A DNA stretch of 64,000 nucleotides from Burkholderia vietnamiensis LMG 10929 (GTDB taxonomy: Bacteria; Pseudomonadota; Gammaproteobacteria; Burkholderiales; Burkholderiaceae). The notes under the pieces were generated by a model that was not told the DNA's origin, did no database searches, and saw only the letters and a program-made list of their open reading frames with translations. The stretch is from NCBI RefSeq assembly GCF_000959445.1, contig NZ_CP009631.1:2232001-2296000 (forward strand), written 5' to 3'. Shown one piece after another: positions 44,406 to 56,120 of this stretch (its first letter is position 1; each line of letters opens with the position of its first letter). A program made the translations under genes and the position numbers.

Positions 44406-45746
44406 ATGACTGAACAGAAACGCAAGATCGAGAAGCTCGCGGGCGTCAAGGGCATGAACGACATCCTTCCGCAGGATGCCGGCCTGTGGGAGTTCTTCGA
44501 AGCTACCGTGAAATCGCTGCTGCGCGCGTACGGCTATCAGAACATCCGCACGCCGATCGTCGAACACACGCAGCTGTTCACGCGCGGCATCGGCGAAGTC
44601 ACGGACATCGTCGAGAAGGAGATGTACAGCTTCACCGACGCGCTCAACGGCGAAAACCTGACGATGCGCCCGGAGAACACTGCGGCCGTCGTGCGCGCGG
44701 CGATCGAGCACAACATGCTGTACGACGGCCCGAAGCGCCTGTGGTACATCGGCCCGATGTTCCGTCACGAGCGTCCGCAGCGCGGCCGCTATCGCCAGTT
44801 CCACCAGGTCGGCGTCGAGGCGCTCGGCTTCGCGGGCCCGGACGCGGACGCCGAGATCATCATGATGTGCCAGCGCCTGTGGGACGACCTCGGGTTGACG
44901 GGCATCAAACTCGAGATCAATTCGCTCGGCCTGGCCGAAGAGCGCGCCGCGCACCGCGTCGAGCTGATCAAGTACCTCGAGCAGCACGTCGACGTGCTGG
45001 ACGAGGATGCGAAGCGCCGTCTGTACACGAACCCGCTGCGCGTGCTCGACACGAAGAATCCGGCGCTGCAGGAAATCGCCCAGAACGCGCCGAAGCTGAT
45101 CGACTTCCTCGGCGACGAATCGCGCGCGCATTTCGAGGGGCTGCAGCGCCTGCTGCTCGCGAACAACATTCCGTTCAAGATCAATCCGCGGCTGGTGCGC
45201 GGCCTCGACTACTACAATCTGACCGTGTTCGAATGGGTGACCGACAAGCTCGGCGCGCAGGGCACGGTCGCGGCCGGCGGCCGCTACGATCCGCTGATCG
45301 AGCAGCTGGGCGGCAAGCCGACCGCCGCATGCGGCTGGGCGATGGGCATCGAGCGCATTCTGGAGCTGCTGAAGGAAGAAGACCTCGCGCCCGAGCAGGA
45401 AGGCGTCGACGTCTACGTCGTGCACCAGGGCGAGGCGGCGCGCGAACAGGCGTTCATCGCGGCCGAGCGTCTGCGCGACACGGGCCTCGACGTGATCTTC
45501 CACTGCAGCGCCGACGGCGCGCCGGCGAGCTTCAAGTCGCAGATGAAGCGGGCCGACGCGAGCGGCGCCGCGTTCGCGGTGATCTTCGGCGAAGAAGAGG
45601 TGGCGAACGGCACGGCGGGCGTGAAAGCGCTGCGCGGCGCCGGCCAGGAAGGGGAAAAGAACGTTCAGCAGACCGTACCGGTCGAAGGCTTGACCGAATT
45701 CCTAATCAATGCGATGGTTGCATCCGCCGAAGACGGCGACGACTGA
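44406..45746 (+). CDS. hisS: Histidyl-tRNA synthetase
   Basis: The 446-residue class II synthetase that charges tRNA-His. Motif 1 ([20 protein letters not shown]), motif 2 ([20 protein letters not shown]), the histidine-A loops ([14 protein letters not shown]) and motif 3 (AAGGRYDPL...GWAMGIERI) are all present, plus the anticodon-binding domain. It follows ispG by 24 bases. A HisS-related regulatory protein, hisZ, is also in this window. Confidence 0.98.
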   Translation: MTEQKRKIEKLAGVKGMNDILPQDAGLWEFFEATVKSLLRAYGYQNIRTPIVEHTQLFTRGIGEVTDIVEKEMYSFTDALNGENLTMRPENTAAVVRAAIEHNMLYDGPKRLWYIGPMFRHERPQRGRYRQFHQVGVEALGFAGPDADAEIIMMCQRLWDDLGLTGIKLEINSLGLAEERAAHRVELIKYLEQHVDVLDEDAKRRLYTNPLRVLDTKNPALQEIAQNAPKLIDFLGDESRAHFEGLQRLLLANNIPFKINPRLVRGLDYYNLTVFEWVTDKLGAQGTVAAGGRYDPLIEQLGGKPTAACGWAMGIERILELLKEEDLAPEQEGVDVYVVHQGEAAREQAFIAAERLRDTGLDVIFHCSADGAPASFKSQMKRADASGAAFAVIFGEEEVANGTAGVKALRGAGQEGEKNVQQTVPVEGLTEFLINAMVASAEDGDD

Positions 45747-45801
45747 TCGCGCTGGCATTCGCTCGACAAGAAAAGCCCGAAAAGGAAGGAATCGCTCGCC
45801 G

Positions 45802-46431
45802 ATGAGTTATCACGACGAACAAGAATCGATTGAAAGTCTGAAAGCGTGGTGGGCCCGCTGGGGCAATCTCACGACGTGGATCGTGCTCGCGGCGCTGGTC
45901 GTCGCGGCCGGTTTCAACGGCTGGAATTACTGGCAGCGCCGCCAGGCCGCCGAAGCGTCCGGCCTGTACGAGCAGGTGCAGAAGGCCGCCGCGGCGAACG
46001 ACAAGGCCACGATGGCCCGCGCGGCCGCCGACATGGAAGACAAGTTCGGCAGCACGGCCTATGCACAAATGACCGCGCTCGCGGCTGCGAAGACGCTGTA
46101 CGCGAGCGGCGATGCGGCCGGCGCGAAGGCGCAGCTGCAATGGGCCGCTGATCACGCCAAGGACGACGAGTACAAGCAGATCGCGAAGCTGCGGCTTGCG
46201 TCGCTGCTGCTCGACGAGAAGGCGTACGACGCGGGTCTCGTGCTGCTGTCGGGCACGCCGGTCGACGCATTCAAGGGCCTCGTGGCCGATCGCCGCGGCG
46301 ATCTGCTGGCCGCGCAAGGCAAGACCGATGATGCGCGCGCCGCGTACAAGCTCGCGCTCGACGGCCTGTCGAAGGACGACCAGTCGGCGCGCCAGCTCGT
46401 GCAGTTCAAGCTGGACGCGCTCGGCGGCTGA
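45802..46431 (+). CDS. yfgM: YfgM-like TPR protein, ancillary SecYEG factor
   Basis: A 209-residue membrane-anchored protein: a short cytoplasmic start (MSYHDEQESIESLKAWWARWG), one transmembrane helix (WIVLAALVVAAGFNGWNYW) and a periplasmic tetratricopeptide domain ending in LDGLSKDDQSARQLVQFKLDALGG. In E. coli YfgM forms a complex with PpiD at the SecYEG translocon. It lies between hisS and bamB as in other proteobacteria. The ATG at 45802 begins the family N-terminus. Confidence 0.93.
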   Translation: MSYHDEQESIESLKAWWARWGNLTTWIVLAALVVAAGFNGWNYWQRRQAAEASGLYEQVQKAAAANDKATMARAAADMEDKFGSTAYAQMTALAAAKTLYASGDAAGAKAQLQWAADHAKDDEYKQIAKLRLASLLLDEKAYDAGLVLLSGTPVDAFKGLVADRRGDLLAAQGKTDDARAAYKLALDGLSKDDQSARQLVQFKLDALGG

Positions 46432-46471
46432 TGTCGGCCCCCTCAACCTCTTAACTCTGCTTCGCTAACCG

Positions 46472-47617
46472 ATGAATTTGCTGAAACGTTACGCTGTGCC
46501 CGTAGCCTGCGCGGCGGCTGTCCTGGCATTGGCGGCCTGCTCGTCGTCGAAGGACGCGCGCCGCGTGCCGACGCCCCTCACCGAGTTCAAGCCCGTCCTC
46601 GACGTGCAACAGGTCTGGAAGGCGAGCGTCGGCAAGGGCGGACGCTACCTGTTCTCGCCGGTGGCCGTGGGCGACGCCGTCTACGCGGCGGGCGAGAACG
46701 GTTCGGTCGAGAAGATCGACGCGAAGACGGGCCAGACGGTGTGGCGCGGGAAGGTCGGTTCGGACCTGTCGGCCGGTGTCGGCAGCGACGGCAACCTGAC
46801 CGCGGTCGGCGCGCTGAAGGGCGGCGTGTTCGTGCTCGGCCCCGACGGCAAGCTGCTGTGGAAGACCACCGTGCAGGGCGAGGTCTTCTCGCCGCCGCTG
46901 GTCGGCAACGGCCTCGTGATCGTGCGCACGATCGACGGCCAGGTGATCGCGTTCAACGCGCAGACCGGCGAGCAGAAGTGGAATTACCGCAACCGCGCGG
47001 TGCCGCTGAACCTGCGCGTGTCGGCCGGCATGACGTTCGCCGGCGATGCGGCCGTGCTGGCCGGCTTCCCCGGCGGCGGCCTGGTGGCGCTGAACCTGCA
47101 GACGGGCGAGCCGTTCTGGCAGACGCCCGTGTCGTTCCCGAAGGGCGTGACCGAGGTCGAGCGCATCAACGACGTCAGCGGTCCGCCGACGCTCGTGGGC
47201 GCGCAGGCATGCGCGGTCACGTTCCAGGGGCAGATCGGCTGCTTCGACGCGAACTCGGGCCGTCCGGTGTGGGAAAAGCCGTTCTCGAGCCGCAGCGGTC
47301 TCGCGCAGGACGATTCGGTCGTGGCCGCCGGCGACGACTGGTCGGTCGTGACCGCGTACGACGCGGCGAGCGGCAACCCGCTCTGGCGTAACGACAAGCT
47401 GAAGAGCCGCGACGTCGGCGTACCTTACCTGCTCGGCCATGCGGTCGTGATGGGCGACTACAAGGGCTTCGTGCACTTCCTGTCGCGCGAGGACGGCAGC
47501 TTCATCGCGCGGATGAAGACCGACGGCAGCGCGATCACTGCGGCGCCGGTGCTTGCCGGCAACACGCTGGTCGTGCAGACCCAGGACGGCGGCCTGTACG
47601 GGTTCCGCCCGCGCTGA
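46472..47617 (+). CDS. bamB: Outer-membrane assembly lipoprotein BamB
   Basis: A 381-residue lipoprotein of the BAM complex, which folds beta-barrel proteins into the outer membrane. The signal peptide ends at lipobox LAAC (Cys23). The rest is an eight-bladed PQQ-type propeller with repeated GxVxAxDxxTGxxxW-like strands (KIDAKTGQTVWRGKV; AFNAQTGEQKWNYR; ALNLQTGEPFWQTPV). Order hisS-yfgM-bamB-der is standard. Confidence 0.96.
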   Translation: MNLLKRYAVPVACAAAVLALAACSSSKDARRVPTPLTEFKPVLDVQQVWKASVGKGGRYLFSPVAVGDAVYAAGENGSVEKIDAKTGQTVWRGKVGSDLSAGVGSDGNLTAVGALKGGVFVLGPDGKLLWKTTVQGEVFSPPLVGNGLVIVRTIDGQVIAFNAQTGEQKWNYRNRAVPLNLRVSAGMTFAGDAAVLAGFPGGGLVALNLQTGEPFWQTPVSFPKGVTEVERINDVSGPPTLVGAQACAVTFQGQIGCFDANSGRPVWEKPFSSRSGLAQDDSVVAAGDDWSVVTAYDAASGNPLWRNDKLKSRDVGVPYLLGHAVVMGDYKGFVHFLSREDGSFIARMKTDGSAITAAPVLAGNTLVVQTQDGGLYGFRPR

Positions 47618-47820
47618 TACGCACGCAGCAAGCGCGAAGCGCGGCGTGGCGGAACGAGTTCCGCATGCCGCGAACGCGCGACATGAACGCGGCCGGTGTC
47701 CCCGGCCGCGCAGTATTTGAAAGGCAGTTCGTAGCGAAAGACGACGGCGCGCACCGCGCGCCCGGCGCGCGCATCCGGCGCGGCGCGAATTCGTGATATT
47801 TTCATTCAGCGCAGCCGCCC

Positions 47821-47845
47821 GCAGCAGCGGGCCTCCCGCTGCTGC
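47821..47845 (+). promoter_or_regulatory. 11-bp hairpin in the der leader
   Basis: GCAGCAGCGGG (47821-47831) pairs perfectly with CCCGCTGCTGC (47835-47845) around a CCT loop, 21 bases before the der ATG. There is no T-run. It could mark the end of the bamB transcript or shape the der leader. The rest of the bamB-der gap (47618-47820) shows only short GC-rich repeats. Confidence 0.45.
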
Positions 47846-47866
47846 GCACCACCGTAGAAAACACAG

Positions 47867-49204
47867 ATGAAACCGGTCATTGCCCTCGTTGGGCGCCCCA
47901 ATGTGGGGAAATCCACGCTGTTCAACCGGCTCACGCGCTCGCGCGATGCGCTCGTCGCCGACTTGCCGGGCCTCACGCGCGATCGCCATTACGGCGAAGG
48001 GCGAGTCGGTGAGCGGCCGTACCTGGTCGTCGACACCGGCGGCTTCGAACCCGTCGCGAAGGACGGCATCCTGCACGAGATGGCGCGCCAGACGCGTCAG
48101 GCGGTCGAGGAAGCCGACGTCGTCGTGTTCATCGTGGACGGGCGCAACGGCCTCGCGCCGCAGGACAAGTCGATCGCCGACTATCTGCGCAAGACCGGGC
48201 GGCCGATCTTCCTGGTCGTCAACAAGGCCGAAGGGATGAAGTACACGGCGGTCGCGACGGACTTCTACGAGCTCGGGCTCGGCGATCCGCGCGCGATCTC
48301 GGCCGCACACGGCGACGGCGTGACCGACATGATCAACGAGGCGCTGGAAGTCGCGTATGCGGGCCAGCCGGAGGAAGCGGACGACAATGATCCGTCGCGC
48401 GGCATCAAGATCGCGATCGTCGGCCGGCCGAACGTCGGCAAGTCGACGCTCGTGAACGCGCTGATCGGCGAGGATCGCGTGATCGCGTTCGACATGCCGG
48501 GCACGACGCGCGATTCGATCTACGTCGACTTCGAGCGCAACGGCAAGAAGTACACGCTGATCGATACCGCCGGGCTACGGCGTCGCGGCAAGGTGTTCGA
48601 GGCGATCGAGAAGTTCTCGGTCGTGAAGACGCTGCAGTCGATCTCCGACGCGAACGTCGTCATTCTGTTGCTCGACGCGCAGCAGGACATTTCCGACCAG
48701 GACGCGCACATCGCGGGCTTCGTGGTCGAGCAGGGCCGCGCGCTCGTGATCGGCGTCAACAAGTGGGACGGCCTCGACGATCACGCGCGCGATCGCGCCA
48801 AAGCGGATTTGACCCGCAAGCTGAAATTCCTCGATTTCGCGAAATCGCACTACATTTCGGCCGCGAAGAAGACCGGCATCGGCGCGCTGATGCGCTCGGT
48901 CGACGACGCCTATGCCGCGGCGATGGCGAAGCTGCCGACGCCGAAGCTCACGCGCGCGCTGATCGAGGCCGTCGAGTTCCAGCAGCCGCGCCGTCGCGGC
49001 CCGGTGCGCCCGAAGCTGCGCTACGCGCACCAGGGCGGCCAGAATCCGCCGCTGATCGTGATCCACGGCAACGCGCTCGATGCGGTGACCGAGACATACA
49101 AGCGATATCTGGAAAACAGATTCCGCGAAACTTTCTCCCTGACCGGGACTCCATTGCGCATAGAGTTCCGCTCGTCGAACAATCCGTACGCGGACAAGGG
49201 CTGA
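47867..49204 (+). CDS. der: Ribosome-assembly GTPase Der (EngA)
   Basis: A 445-residue GTPase with two tandem G domains, needed for 50S subunit maturation. P-loops are GRPNVGKS at 9-16 and again near 186-193; the G3 and G4 motifs DTGG/NKAE and DTAG/NKWD are present. A KH-like domain follows ([10 protein letters not shown] at the C-terminus). Full length for the family. Confidence 0.97.
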   Translation: MKPVIALVGRPNVGKSTLFNRLTRSRDALVADLPGLTRDRHYGEGRVGERPYLVVDTGGFEPVAKDGILHEMARQTRQAVEEADVVVFIVDGRNGLAPQDKSIADYLRKTGRPIFLVVNKAEGMKYTAVATDFYELGLGDPRAISAAHGDGVTDMINEALEVAYAGQPEEADDNDPSRGIKIAIVGRPNVGKSTLVNALIGEDRVIAFDMPGTTRDSIYVDFERNGKKYTLIDTAGLRRRGKVFEAIEKFSVVKTLQSISDANVVILLLDAQQDISDQDAHIAGFVVEQGRALVIGVNKWDGLDDHARDRAKADLTRKLKFLDFAKSHYISAAKKTGIGALMRSVDDAYAAAMAKLPTPKLTRALIEAVEFQQPRRRGPVRPKLRYAHQGGQNPPLIVIHGNALDAVTETYKRYLENRFRETFSLTGTPLRIEFRSSNNPYADKG

Positions 49205-49357
49205 ACGAGCCTGCCGGGTACGCCCGGCAACGACCTGGCCGCATGGCCAGTGGCCGGGCGGGGCAGGCAAAATCAGCTATAGTGTAGCGATTGGCGCCGG
49301 ATCTCTTTTTCTTCGTCGCCAATCCAGATCAACCTGCAAAAAAAGATGGAGTACGCC

Positions 49358-49597
49358 ATGAGCAACAAAGGGCAATTGTTACAAGACCCGTTTTTGAACG
49401 CACTGCGTAAAGAGCACGTTCCTGTTTCGATCTATCTCGTCAACGGGATCAAGCTCCAAGGGAACATCGAATCCTTCGACCAGTACGTCGTGTTGCTCCG
49501 TAACACCGTGACCCAGATGGTCTACAAGCACGCCATTTCGACGGTCGTGCCGGCGCGCCCGGTGAATTTCCACCCGGACGCGGAAGCTTCGTCCTAA
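49358..49597 (+). CDS. hfq: RNA chaperone Hfq
   Basis: A 79-residue Sm-like protein that pairs small RNAs with their mRNA targets. Sm1 ([21 protein letters not shown]) and Sm2 (YKHAIST) are intact; the C-terminal tail is short, as in beta-proteobacteria. The ATG at 49358 has GGAG upstream; a TATAGT (49278-49283) may be its -10. Order hfq-hflX-hflK-hflC is the classical one. Confidence 0.97.
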
Positions 49598-49654
49598 CCT
49601 ATCGCAGCGGCCGGCATCCGGTCGCCGCGAGCGACCGATGCCAGCCGCCTTATC

Positions 49655-50845
49655 TTGACACCCGACAATTTGATCAACGCAGCGCTCGTCGGCATCGACT
49701 TCGGCAAGACCGATTTCGAAGCCAGTCTCGAAGAACTCAGTCTTCTTGCCTCCAGCGCGGGAGCCCGTCCCGCCGTCACCCTCACCGGTCGTCGTGCCAG
49801 CCCTGATGCCAAGATGTTCATCGGCAGCGGCAAAGCCGAAGAATTGCGGCTCGCGTGCGACGCGCACAACGTCGAAATCGTCATCTTCAACCACGCACTC
49901 GCGCCCGCCCAGCAACGCAATCTGGAGCAGGCGCTGAACCGGCGCGTGGTCGATCGCACGAGCCTGATCCTCGATATCTTCGCGCAGCGCGCCCGCAGCC
50001 ACGAAGGCAAGCTGCAGGTCGAGCTCGCGCAGCTGCAATATCTGTCGACCCGGCTGATTCGCGCGTGGACTCACCTGGAGCGGCAAAAAGGCGGTATCGG
50101 CCTGCGCGGCCCCGGCGAAACGCAGCTCGAAACCGACCGCCGGCTGATCGGCGAGCGGATCAAAATGCTGAAGGCGCGTCTCGACCGGCTGCGCCGGCAG
50201 CACAGCACGCAGCGTCGTCAGCGCGCGCGCAGCGGCACCATGTCGGTGTCGCTGGTCGGCTATACGAACGCGGGCAAGTCGACGCTGTTCAATGCGCTGA
50301 CGAAGGCGCAGGCCTATGCGGCCGACCAGTTGTTTGCGACGCTCGATACGACGTCGCGACGCGTGTATCTGGGCGACGAGGTCGGCCAGATCGTCGTGTC
50401 CGATACGGTCGGCTTCATCCGCGAGCTGCCTCACCAGCTGGTTGCCGCGTTTCGCGCGACCCTCGAGGAAACGATTCATGCGGATCTGCTGCTGCACGTG
50501 GTGGACGCGTCGAGCGCCGTGCGGCTCGAACAGATCGAGCAGGTCAACGACGTGCTGCACGAGATCGGCGCGGACACCGTGCGGCAGGTGCTGGTGTTCA
50601 ACAAGATCGACGCCGTGCCCGAACTGGCCGCCCGCGGCGACGCGGTCGAGCGGGACGAGTATGGTAATATTTCGCGCGTCTTTTTGAGCGCGCGCACCGG
50701 TCAGGGTCTCGACGCGTTGCGTGCCGCCATCGCCGAGATCGCCTCCGCGGAACACCTCTCCGGCGCGACGTCAGCCGACGGCGCGCTCGACGGCGCGCCC
50801 GCTGAACCACACGAAGGCCACACGATTTCCGAACACGGGCGCTAA
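49655..50845 (+). CDS. hflX: Ribosome-rescue GTPase HflX
   Basis: A 396-residue GTPase that splits stalled ribosomes, notably after heat stress. It has an N-terminal HflX domain (KMFIGSGKAEELRLAC), the signature GGIGLRGPGETQLETDRR, and the G domain with GYTNAGKSTLFNAL, DTVGFIRELP and NKID. The start is a TTG: 49655 is used here, with a second TTG at 49670 as an alternative; no ATG is available near the N-terminus. It follows hfq by 57 bases. Confidence 0.95.
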   Translation: MTPDNLINAALVGIDFGKTDFEASLEELSLLASSAGARPAVTLTGRRASPDAKMFIGSGKAEELRLACDAHNVEIVIFNHALAPAQQRNLEQALNRRVVDRTSLILDIFAQRARSHEGKLQVELAQLQYLSTRLIRAWTHLERQKGGIGLRGPGETQLETDRRLIGERIKMLKARLDRLRRQHSTQRRQRARSGTMSVSLVGYTNAGKSTLFNALTKAQAYAADQLFATLDTTSRRVYLGDEVGQIVVSDTVGFIRELPHQLVAAFRATLEETIHADLLLHVVDASSAVRLEQIEQVNDVLHEIGADTVRQVLVFNKIDAVPELAARGDAVERDEYGNISRVFLSARTGQGLDALRAAIAEIASAEHLSGATSADGALDGAPAEPHEGHTISEHGR

Positions 50846-50892
50846 CCGGTCCCGGCCGGTTCGCCGGCGTCTAATCTGGTGAACAAACTCTG

Positions 50893-52254
50893 GTGAACGA
50901 ATACAACGAGCGGAGTACCTGGCGGCGGATGCGCGCCTTGCTGTCGATCAACGATCCCCGCTGGGGGCGCGGCGACGGCAAAGGCAACGACGGATCCCGT
51001 CCGCGTGCCAACGAATCGAAACGTCCGCCCGGCGGCGACGGTGACGGTCCGCCCGATCTCGACGAGATGTGGCGCAACTTCAACCGGCGTCTGAGCGGCC
51101 TGTTCGGCGGCAAGGGCGGCAACGGCTTCCGGCCCGACAACGGCCGGGCTGCGCGCGTCGGCGTCGGCATCGTGATCGGCGTGCTGATCGCGGTCTATGC
51201 GGGTAGCGGGCTGTTCGTCGTGCAGGACGGCCAGACCGGCGTCGTGCTCCAGCTCGGCAAGCTGGCCGGCACGGTCGGCGAGGGCGTCCACTGGCGTGCG
51301 CCGTATCCGTTCTCGTCGCACGAAATCGTCGATACGACGCAAGTGCGCTCGATCGAGATCGGCCGCAACAACGTCGTGCGTCTCGCGAACGTCAAGGAAG
51401 CCGCGATGCTGACGCGCGATGCGGATATCGTCGACGTGCGTTTCGTCGTCCAGTACCGCGTGCGTTCGGCTACCGATTACCTGTTCCGTAGCGTCGATCC
51501 CGAGCGCAGCGTGTCGCAGGCCGCCCAGGCCGCAGTGCGCGCGATCGTCGGCACGCGCAGCGCGGCAGACATCCTGAACCAGGACCGCGATGCGCTGCGT
51601 AGCCAGCTGTCCGCCGCGATCCAGCGCGATCTCGACCGCTACCAGTCCGGGCTCGAGGTCACGGCCGTCACGATGCAAAGCGTCGCGGCGCCGGAACAGA
51701 CGCAGGCCGCGTATGCCGAGGTCGCGAAGGCGCGCGACGAGCGCGAGGCCGCCAAGCGCGCCGCGCAAGCGTATACGAACGACCTGTTGCCGAAGGCGCA
51801 GGGCGACGCCGCGAAACTCGTCGACGATGCGAAGGCCTATGCCGACCGTGTCGTGACGCAGGCCGAAGGCGACGCCGACCGGTTCAAGCAGGTTTATGCG
51901 CAGTATTCGAAGGCGCCGGCCGTGATCCGCGAGCGGATGTACCTCGAAACGATGCAGGAAATCTACTCGAAGGCGACCAAGGTATTCGTCGGCAACAAGG
52001 CGGGCAGCAGCGTCGTGTACCTTCCGCTCGACAAGCTCGTCGAGCAGGGCCGGCAAAATGCCGCGAACGCCGCAGGTGCATCGAACGCGGCAGCCGGCGC
52101 AGCCGCGCCGGACACGGCGTCGGCTCCGGCCGCCGTCGCGTCGGGCGCACCGGCGAGCGGCGCTTCGGCCGCTGCCGCGCCCGCCGCGGGCAGCGACGTG
52201 CTGCGCTCGCGAGAGGCGTTCCGCAGCCGCGCGCGCGAAGACGATCTGAAGTAA
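50893..52254 (+). CDS. hflK: HflK, FtsH-associated SPFH membrane protein
   Basis: A 453-residue inner-membrane protein that with HflC surrounds and restrains the FtsH protease. After a Gly/Asp-rich cytoplasmic stretch (about 80 residues) comes one transmembrane helix (VGVGIVIGVLIAVYAGSGLFVV), then the SPFH/prohibitin domain and a coiled coil. The start is the GTG at 50893. A C-terminal Ala-rich tail of about 70 residues is low complexity. hflC follows after 14 bases. Confidence 0.95.
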   Translation: MNEYNERSTWRRMRALLSINDPRWGRGDGKGNDGSRPRANESKRPPGGDGDGPPDLDEMWRNFNRRLSGLFGGKGGNGFRPDNGRAARVGVGIVIGVLIAVYAGSGLFVVQDGQTGVVLQLGKLAGTVGEGVHWRAPYPFSSHEIVDTTQVRSIEIGRNNVVRLANVKEAAMLTRDADIVDVRFVVQYRVRSATDYLFRSVDPERSVSQAAQAAVRAIVGTRSAADILNQDRDALRSQLSAAIQRDLDRYQSGLEVTAVTMQSVAAPEQTQAAYAEVAKARDEREAAKRAAQAYTNDLLPKAQGDAAKLVDDAKAYADRVVTQAEGDADRFKQVYAQYSKAPAVIRERMYLETMQEIYSKATKVFVGNKAGSSVVYLPLDKLVEQGRQNAANAAGASNAAAGAAAPDTASAPAAVASGAPASGASAAAAPAAGSDVLRSREAFRSRAREDDLK

Positions 52255-52268
52255 CGGGAGCGCAGAAC

Positions 52269-53168
52269 ATGAATCGAATCATTGCGCTCGTCGTCGCAAT
52301 CGTGATCGCCGCGTTCGCGGCTTCGTCGACGGTGCTGAGCGTGGACCCGCGCCATGCGGCCGTGCTGTCCGGCCGCGACGGCGGGCAGCCGCAGCTCGCC
52401 GGCCCCGGCATCCACTTCAAGCTGCCGCCGCCGCTGCAGACGGCGACGCTGATCGACACGCGCCTGCAATCGCTCGAGTCGACGGACCCGCTGCAACTGG
52501 CCACCGAAGACAAGCACGATCTGCTCGTCGCGTATGCGCTCAAGTATCGGATCGACGATCCGATGAAGTATTTCACGGCCACCGGCGGCGACCCGACGGC
52601 CGCCACCGAACGCCTCGCCGATGCGCTGAAGGGCGCGCTCGGCGACGCCTTCGCGAAGCGCGCGCTCGACGACGCGCTCGGCGACCAGCGCGACATCGCG
52701 AACGCGGCGCGCGACGCGGTGCGGGCAAAGGCGGCGGGCTTCGGCGTGGACGTGGTCGACGTCCAGCTGACGCGCGTCGACTTGCCGGCCGCGCAGACGG
52801 ACGCCGTCTATCAGCGGATGATCGCGGCGTTGCGGGACCAGGCCGCGCGCGTGCGCGCCGAAGGCGCGGCGGATGTCGAGCAGATCAAGGCCGACGCCGA
52901 GCGCGATCAGCAGGCGGTGCTCGCGAACGCATACAAGTCGGCGCAGACGATCAAGGGCGAGGGCGATGCGAAGGCCGCGTCGATCGCCGCGGACGCGTTC
53001 GGCCGCGATCCGCAGTTCTATCAGTTTTACGCGAGCCTGCAGGCTTACCGGAACACGTTCAAGCGCAACGACGTCATCGTCGTCGATCCCGACAGCGAGT
53101 TCTTCCGCTTCATGCGCAGCCCGACGGGCGGTGCCGCCGCGCCGGCGCCCGCTCCCCGCAAACACTGA
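52269..53168 (+). CDS. hflC: HflC, FtsH-associated SPFH membrane protein
   Basis: The 299-residue partner of HflK. One N-terminal membrane helix (IIALVVAIVIAAFAASSTVLSV) is followed by the SPFH domain (VDPRHAAVLSGRDG...GPGIHFKLPPPLQT) and a helical tail. Together they form a periplasmic cage around FtsH. It lacks any protease motif. A small DUF2065 gene follows after 38 bases. Confidence 0.95.
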   Translation: MNRIIALVVAIVIAAFAASSTVLSVDPRHAAVLSGRDGGQPQLAGPGIHFKLPPPLQTATLIDTRLQSLESTDPLQLATEDKHDLLVAYALKYRIDDPMKYFTATGGDPTAATERLADALKGALGDAFAKRALDDALGDQRDIANAARDAVRAKAAGFGVDVVDVQLTRVDLPAAQTDAVYQRMIAALRDQAARVRAEGAADVEQIKADAERDQQAVLANAYKSAQTIKGEGDAKAASIAADAFGRDPQFYQFYASLQAYRNTFKRNDVIVVDPDSEFFRFMRSPTGGAAAPAPAPRKH

Positions 53169-53206
53169 CTTTTTGGGGTGCCGCGACGAGCGGCGCCGTC
53201 GCTCGC

Positions 53207-53398
53207 ATGGATCTGGCTGGCTCGTTGTTGCTCGCGGTAGCACTGATGCTGATTATCGAGGGAGCGTTCCCTTTCGTGTTTCCCGTCGCATGGCGCGACA
53301 CGTTTCGTAGAATAGCGGAGCGGCCGCCGCATCATATCCGGATCGGCGGGCTCATCGTGATGGCGCTCGGGCTCGTCCTGCTGCTGTTCGCCACCTGA
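53207..53398 (+). CDS. DUF2065 (YjeT-like) small membrane protein
   Basis: A 63-residue protein with two hydrophobic segments ([20 protein letters not shown] and [16 protein letters not shown]) separated by [17 protein letters not shown]. This matches the DUF2065/YjeT family that follows hflC in many proteobacteria. The function is unknown; its position suggests a link with the HflKC-FtsH complex. Confidence 0.88.
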   Translation: MDLAGSLLLAVALMLIIEGAFPFVFPVAWRDTFRRIAERPPHHIRIGGLIVMALGLVLLLFAT

Positions 53399-53504
53399 AC
53401 CGGACGGCGCACCGGCCGTTCGTTCCGCCCGATTTCGATTTCCCATTTCCGATTCATCTCGCGGCGCGCAAAGTCGCGCTGTTTCCCGTCGTAGGACCGT
53501 ACCG

Positions 53505-54653
53505 ATGTCGACCTGGTTACTTCCCGAGAATATCGCCGACGTACTGCCGTCGGAAGCGCGCAAGATCGAGGAGCTGCGCCGCAGGCTGCTCGACCGCTTC
53601 CGTTCTTACGGCTACGAAATGGTGATGCCGCCGCTGCTCGAGTACCTCGAGTCGCTGCTGACGAGCGGCGGCGCCGACCTGCGGCTGCGCACCTTCAAGC
53701 TGGTCGATCAGCTGTCGGGCCGCACGCTCGGTCTGCGCGCCGACATCACGCCGCAGGTCGCGCGGATCGACGCGCACCTGCTGAACCGCCAGGGCGTCAC
53801 GCGCCTTTGCTACGCCGGCCACGTGATGCACACGCGCCCGCGCGGTCTGCACGCGACGCGCGAGCAGATCCAGATCGGCGCCGAAATCTACGGGCATGCG
53901 GGGCTGGAAGCCGACCTGGAGATCCAGCAGCTGATGCTCGACGCGCTGCATCTCGCGGGGCTGTCGCGGATTCGTCTGGACCTTTGCCATGCGGGCGTGC
54001 TCGCGGCGCTGCTCGCGCGCGATGCGCAGGCCACCGCGCGCGGCGAAGCGCTGTACGACGCACTGTCGGGCAAGGATGTGCCGCTGCTGCACGAGCTGAC
54101 CGACGATCTCGGCGCCGACACGCGCGCGGCGCTGCGCGCGCTGCCGCACCTGTACGGCGACGCCAGCGTGCTCGACGAAGCGCGGGCGCGGCTGCCCGTG
54201 CTGCCGGAAATCACGCGCGCGCTGGACGATCTCGCGCAGCTCGCGGCGAGCGCGAAGGGCGTCGAAGTCGCCGTTGATCTCGCCGATCTGCGCGGCTATG
54301 CGTACCACAGCGGCGCAATGTTTACCGCTTACATCGACGGCGTGCCCAACGCGATCGCGCGCGGCGGCCGCTACGACCACGTGGGTCAGGCATACGGCCG
54401 GGCGCGCCCGGCGACGGGTTTCTCGCTCGACCTGCGCGAGCTCGCGCGGATTTCCCCGGTCGAGGCGCGCGGCACCGCGATTCTTGCGCCGTGGGCGCAG
54501 GACGATGCACTCAGCGCGGCCGTCGCCGCGCTGCGCGATGCGGGCGAGGTCGTGATCCAGGCGCTGCCCGGTCACGACCACGTGCTCGACGAGTTCGCAT
54601 GCGACCGTTCGCTCGTCGAACGCGCGGGCGCATGGGTGGTCGAGCCCCGTTAA
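53505..54653 (+). CDS. hisZ: ATP phosphoribosyltransferase regulatory subunit HisZ
   Basis: A 382-residue HisS-like protein without synthetase activity that, with short-form HisG, makes the first enzyme of histidine biosynthesis and carries feedback control. It keeps the class II fold ([47 protein letters not shown]) but has lost the tRNA-binding parts and motif residues. Location before purA is typical of beta-proteobacteria. hisG itself is not in the window. Confidence 0.95.
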   Translation: MSTWLLPENIADVLPSEARKIEELRRRLLDRFRSYGYEMVMPPLLEYLESLLTSGGADLRLRTFKLVDQLSGRTLGLRADITPQVARIDAHLLNRQGVTRLCYAGHVMHTRPRGLHATREQIQIGAEIYGHAGLEADLEIQQLMLDALHLAGLSRIRLDLCHAGVLAALLARDAQATARGEALYDALSGKDVPLLHELTDDLGADTRAALRALPHLYGDASVLDEARARLPVLPEITRALDDLAQLAASAKGVEVAVDLADLRGYAYHSGAMFTAYIDGVPNAIARGGRYDHVGQAYGRARPATGFSLDLRELARISPVEARGTAILAPWAQDDALSAAVAALRDAGEVVIQALPGHDHVLDEFACDRSLVERAGAWVVEPR

Positions 54654-54757
54654 ACAGGCGTTCGCGGGCCGTCGTTCGGCGTGCATATCGTTGAAGCGAA
54701 ACGGAAAAATTCGGAATCGCCCGCGAACATAGGTAGAATACGTTTTTAACCAGCTAA

Positions 54758-56113
<1,356 letters not shown>

Positions 56114-56120
56114 TTCGCAG

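Noticed and set aside
43125..45503. 792-codon open frame opposite ispG and hisS
   Set aside because: It spans two well-defined genes and their gap on the other strand and shows no family features.
50875..50898. Direct repeat TCTGGTGAAC before hflK
   Set aside because: Two copies of 10 bases around the start codon; the first GTG is out of frame and there is no sign of a regulatory role.
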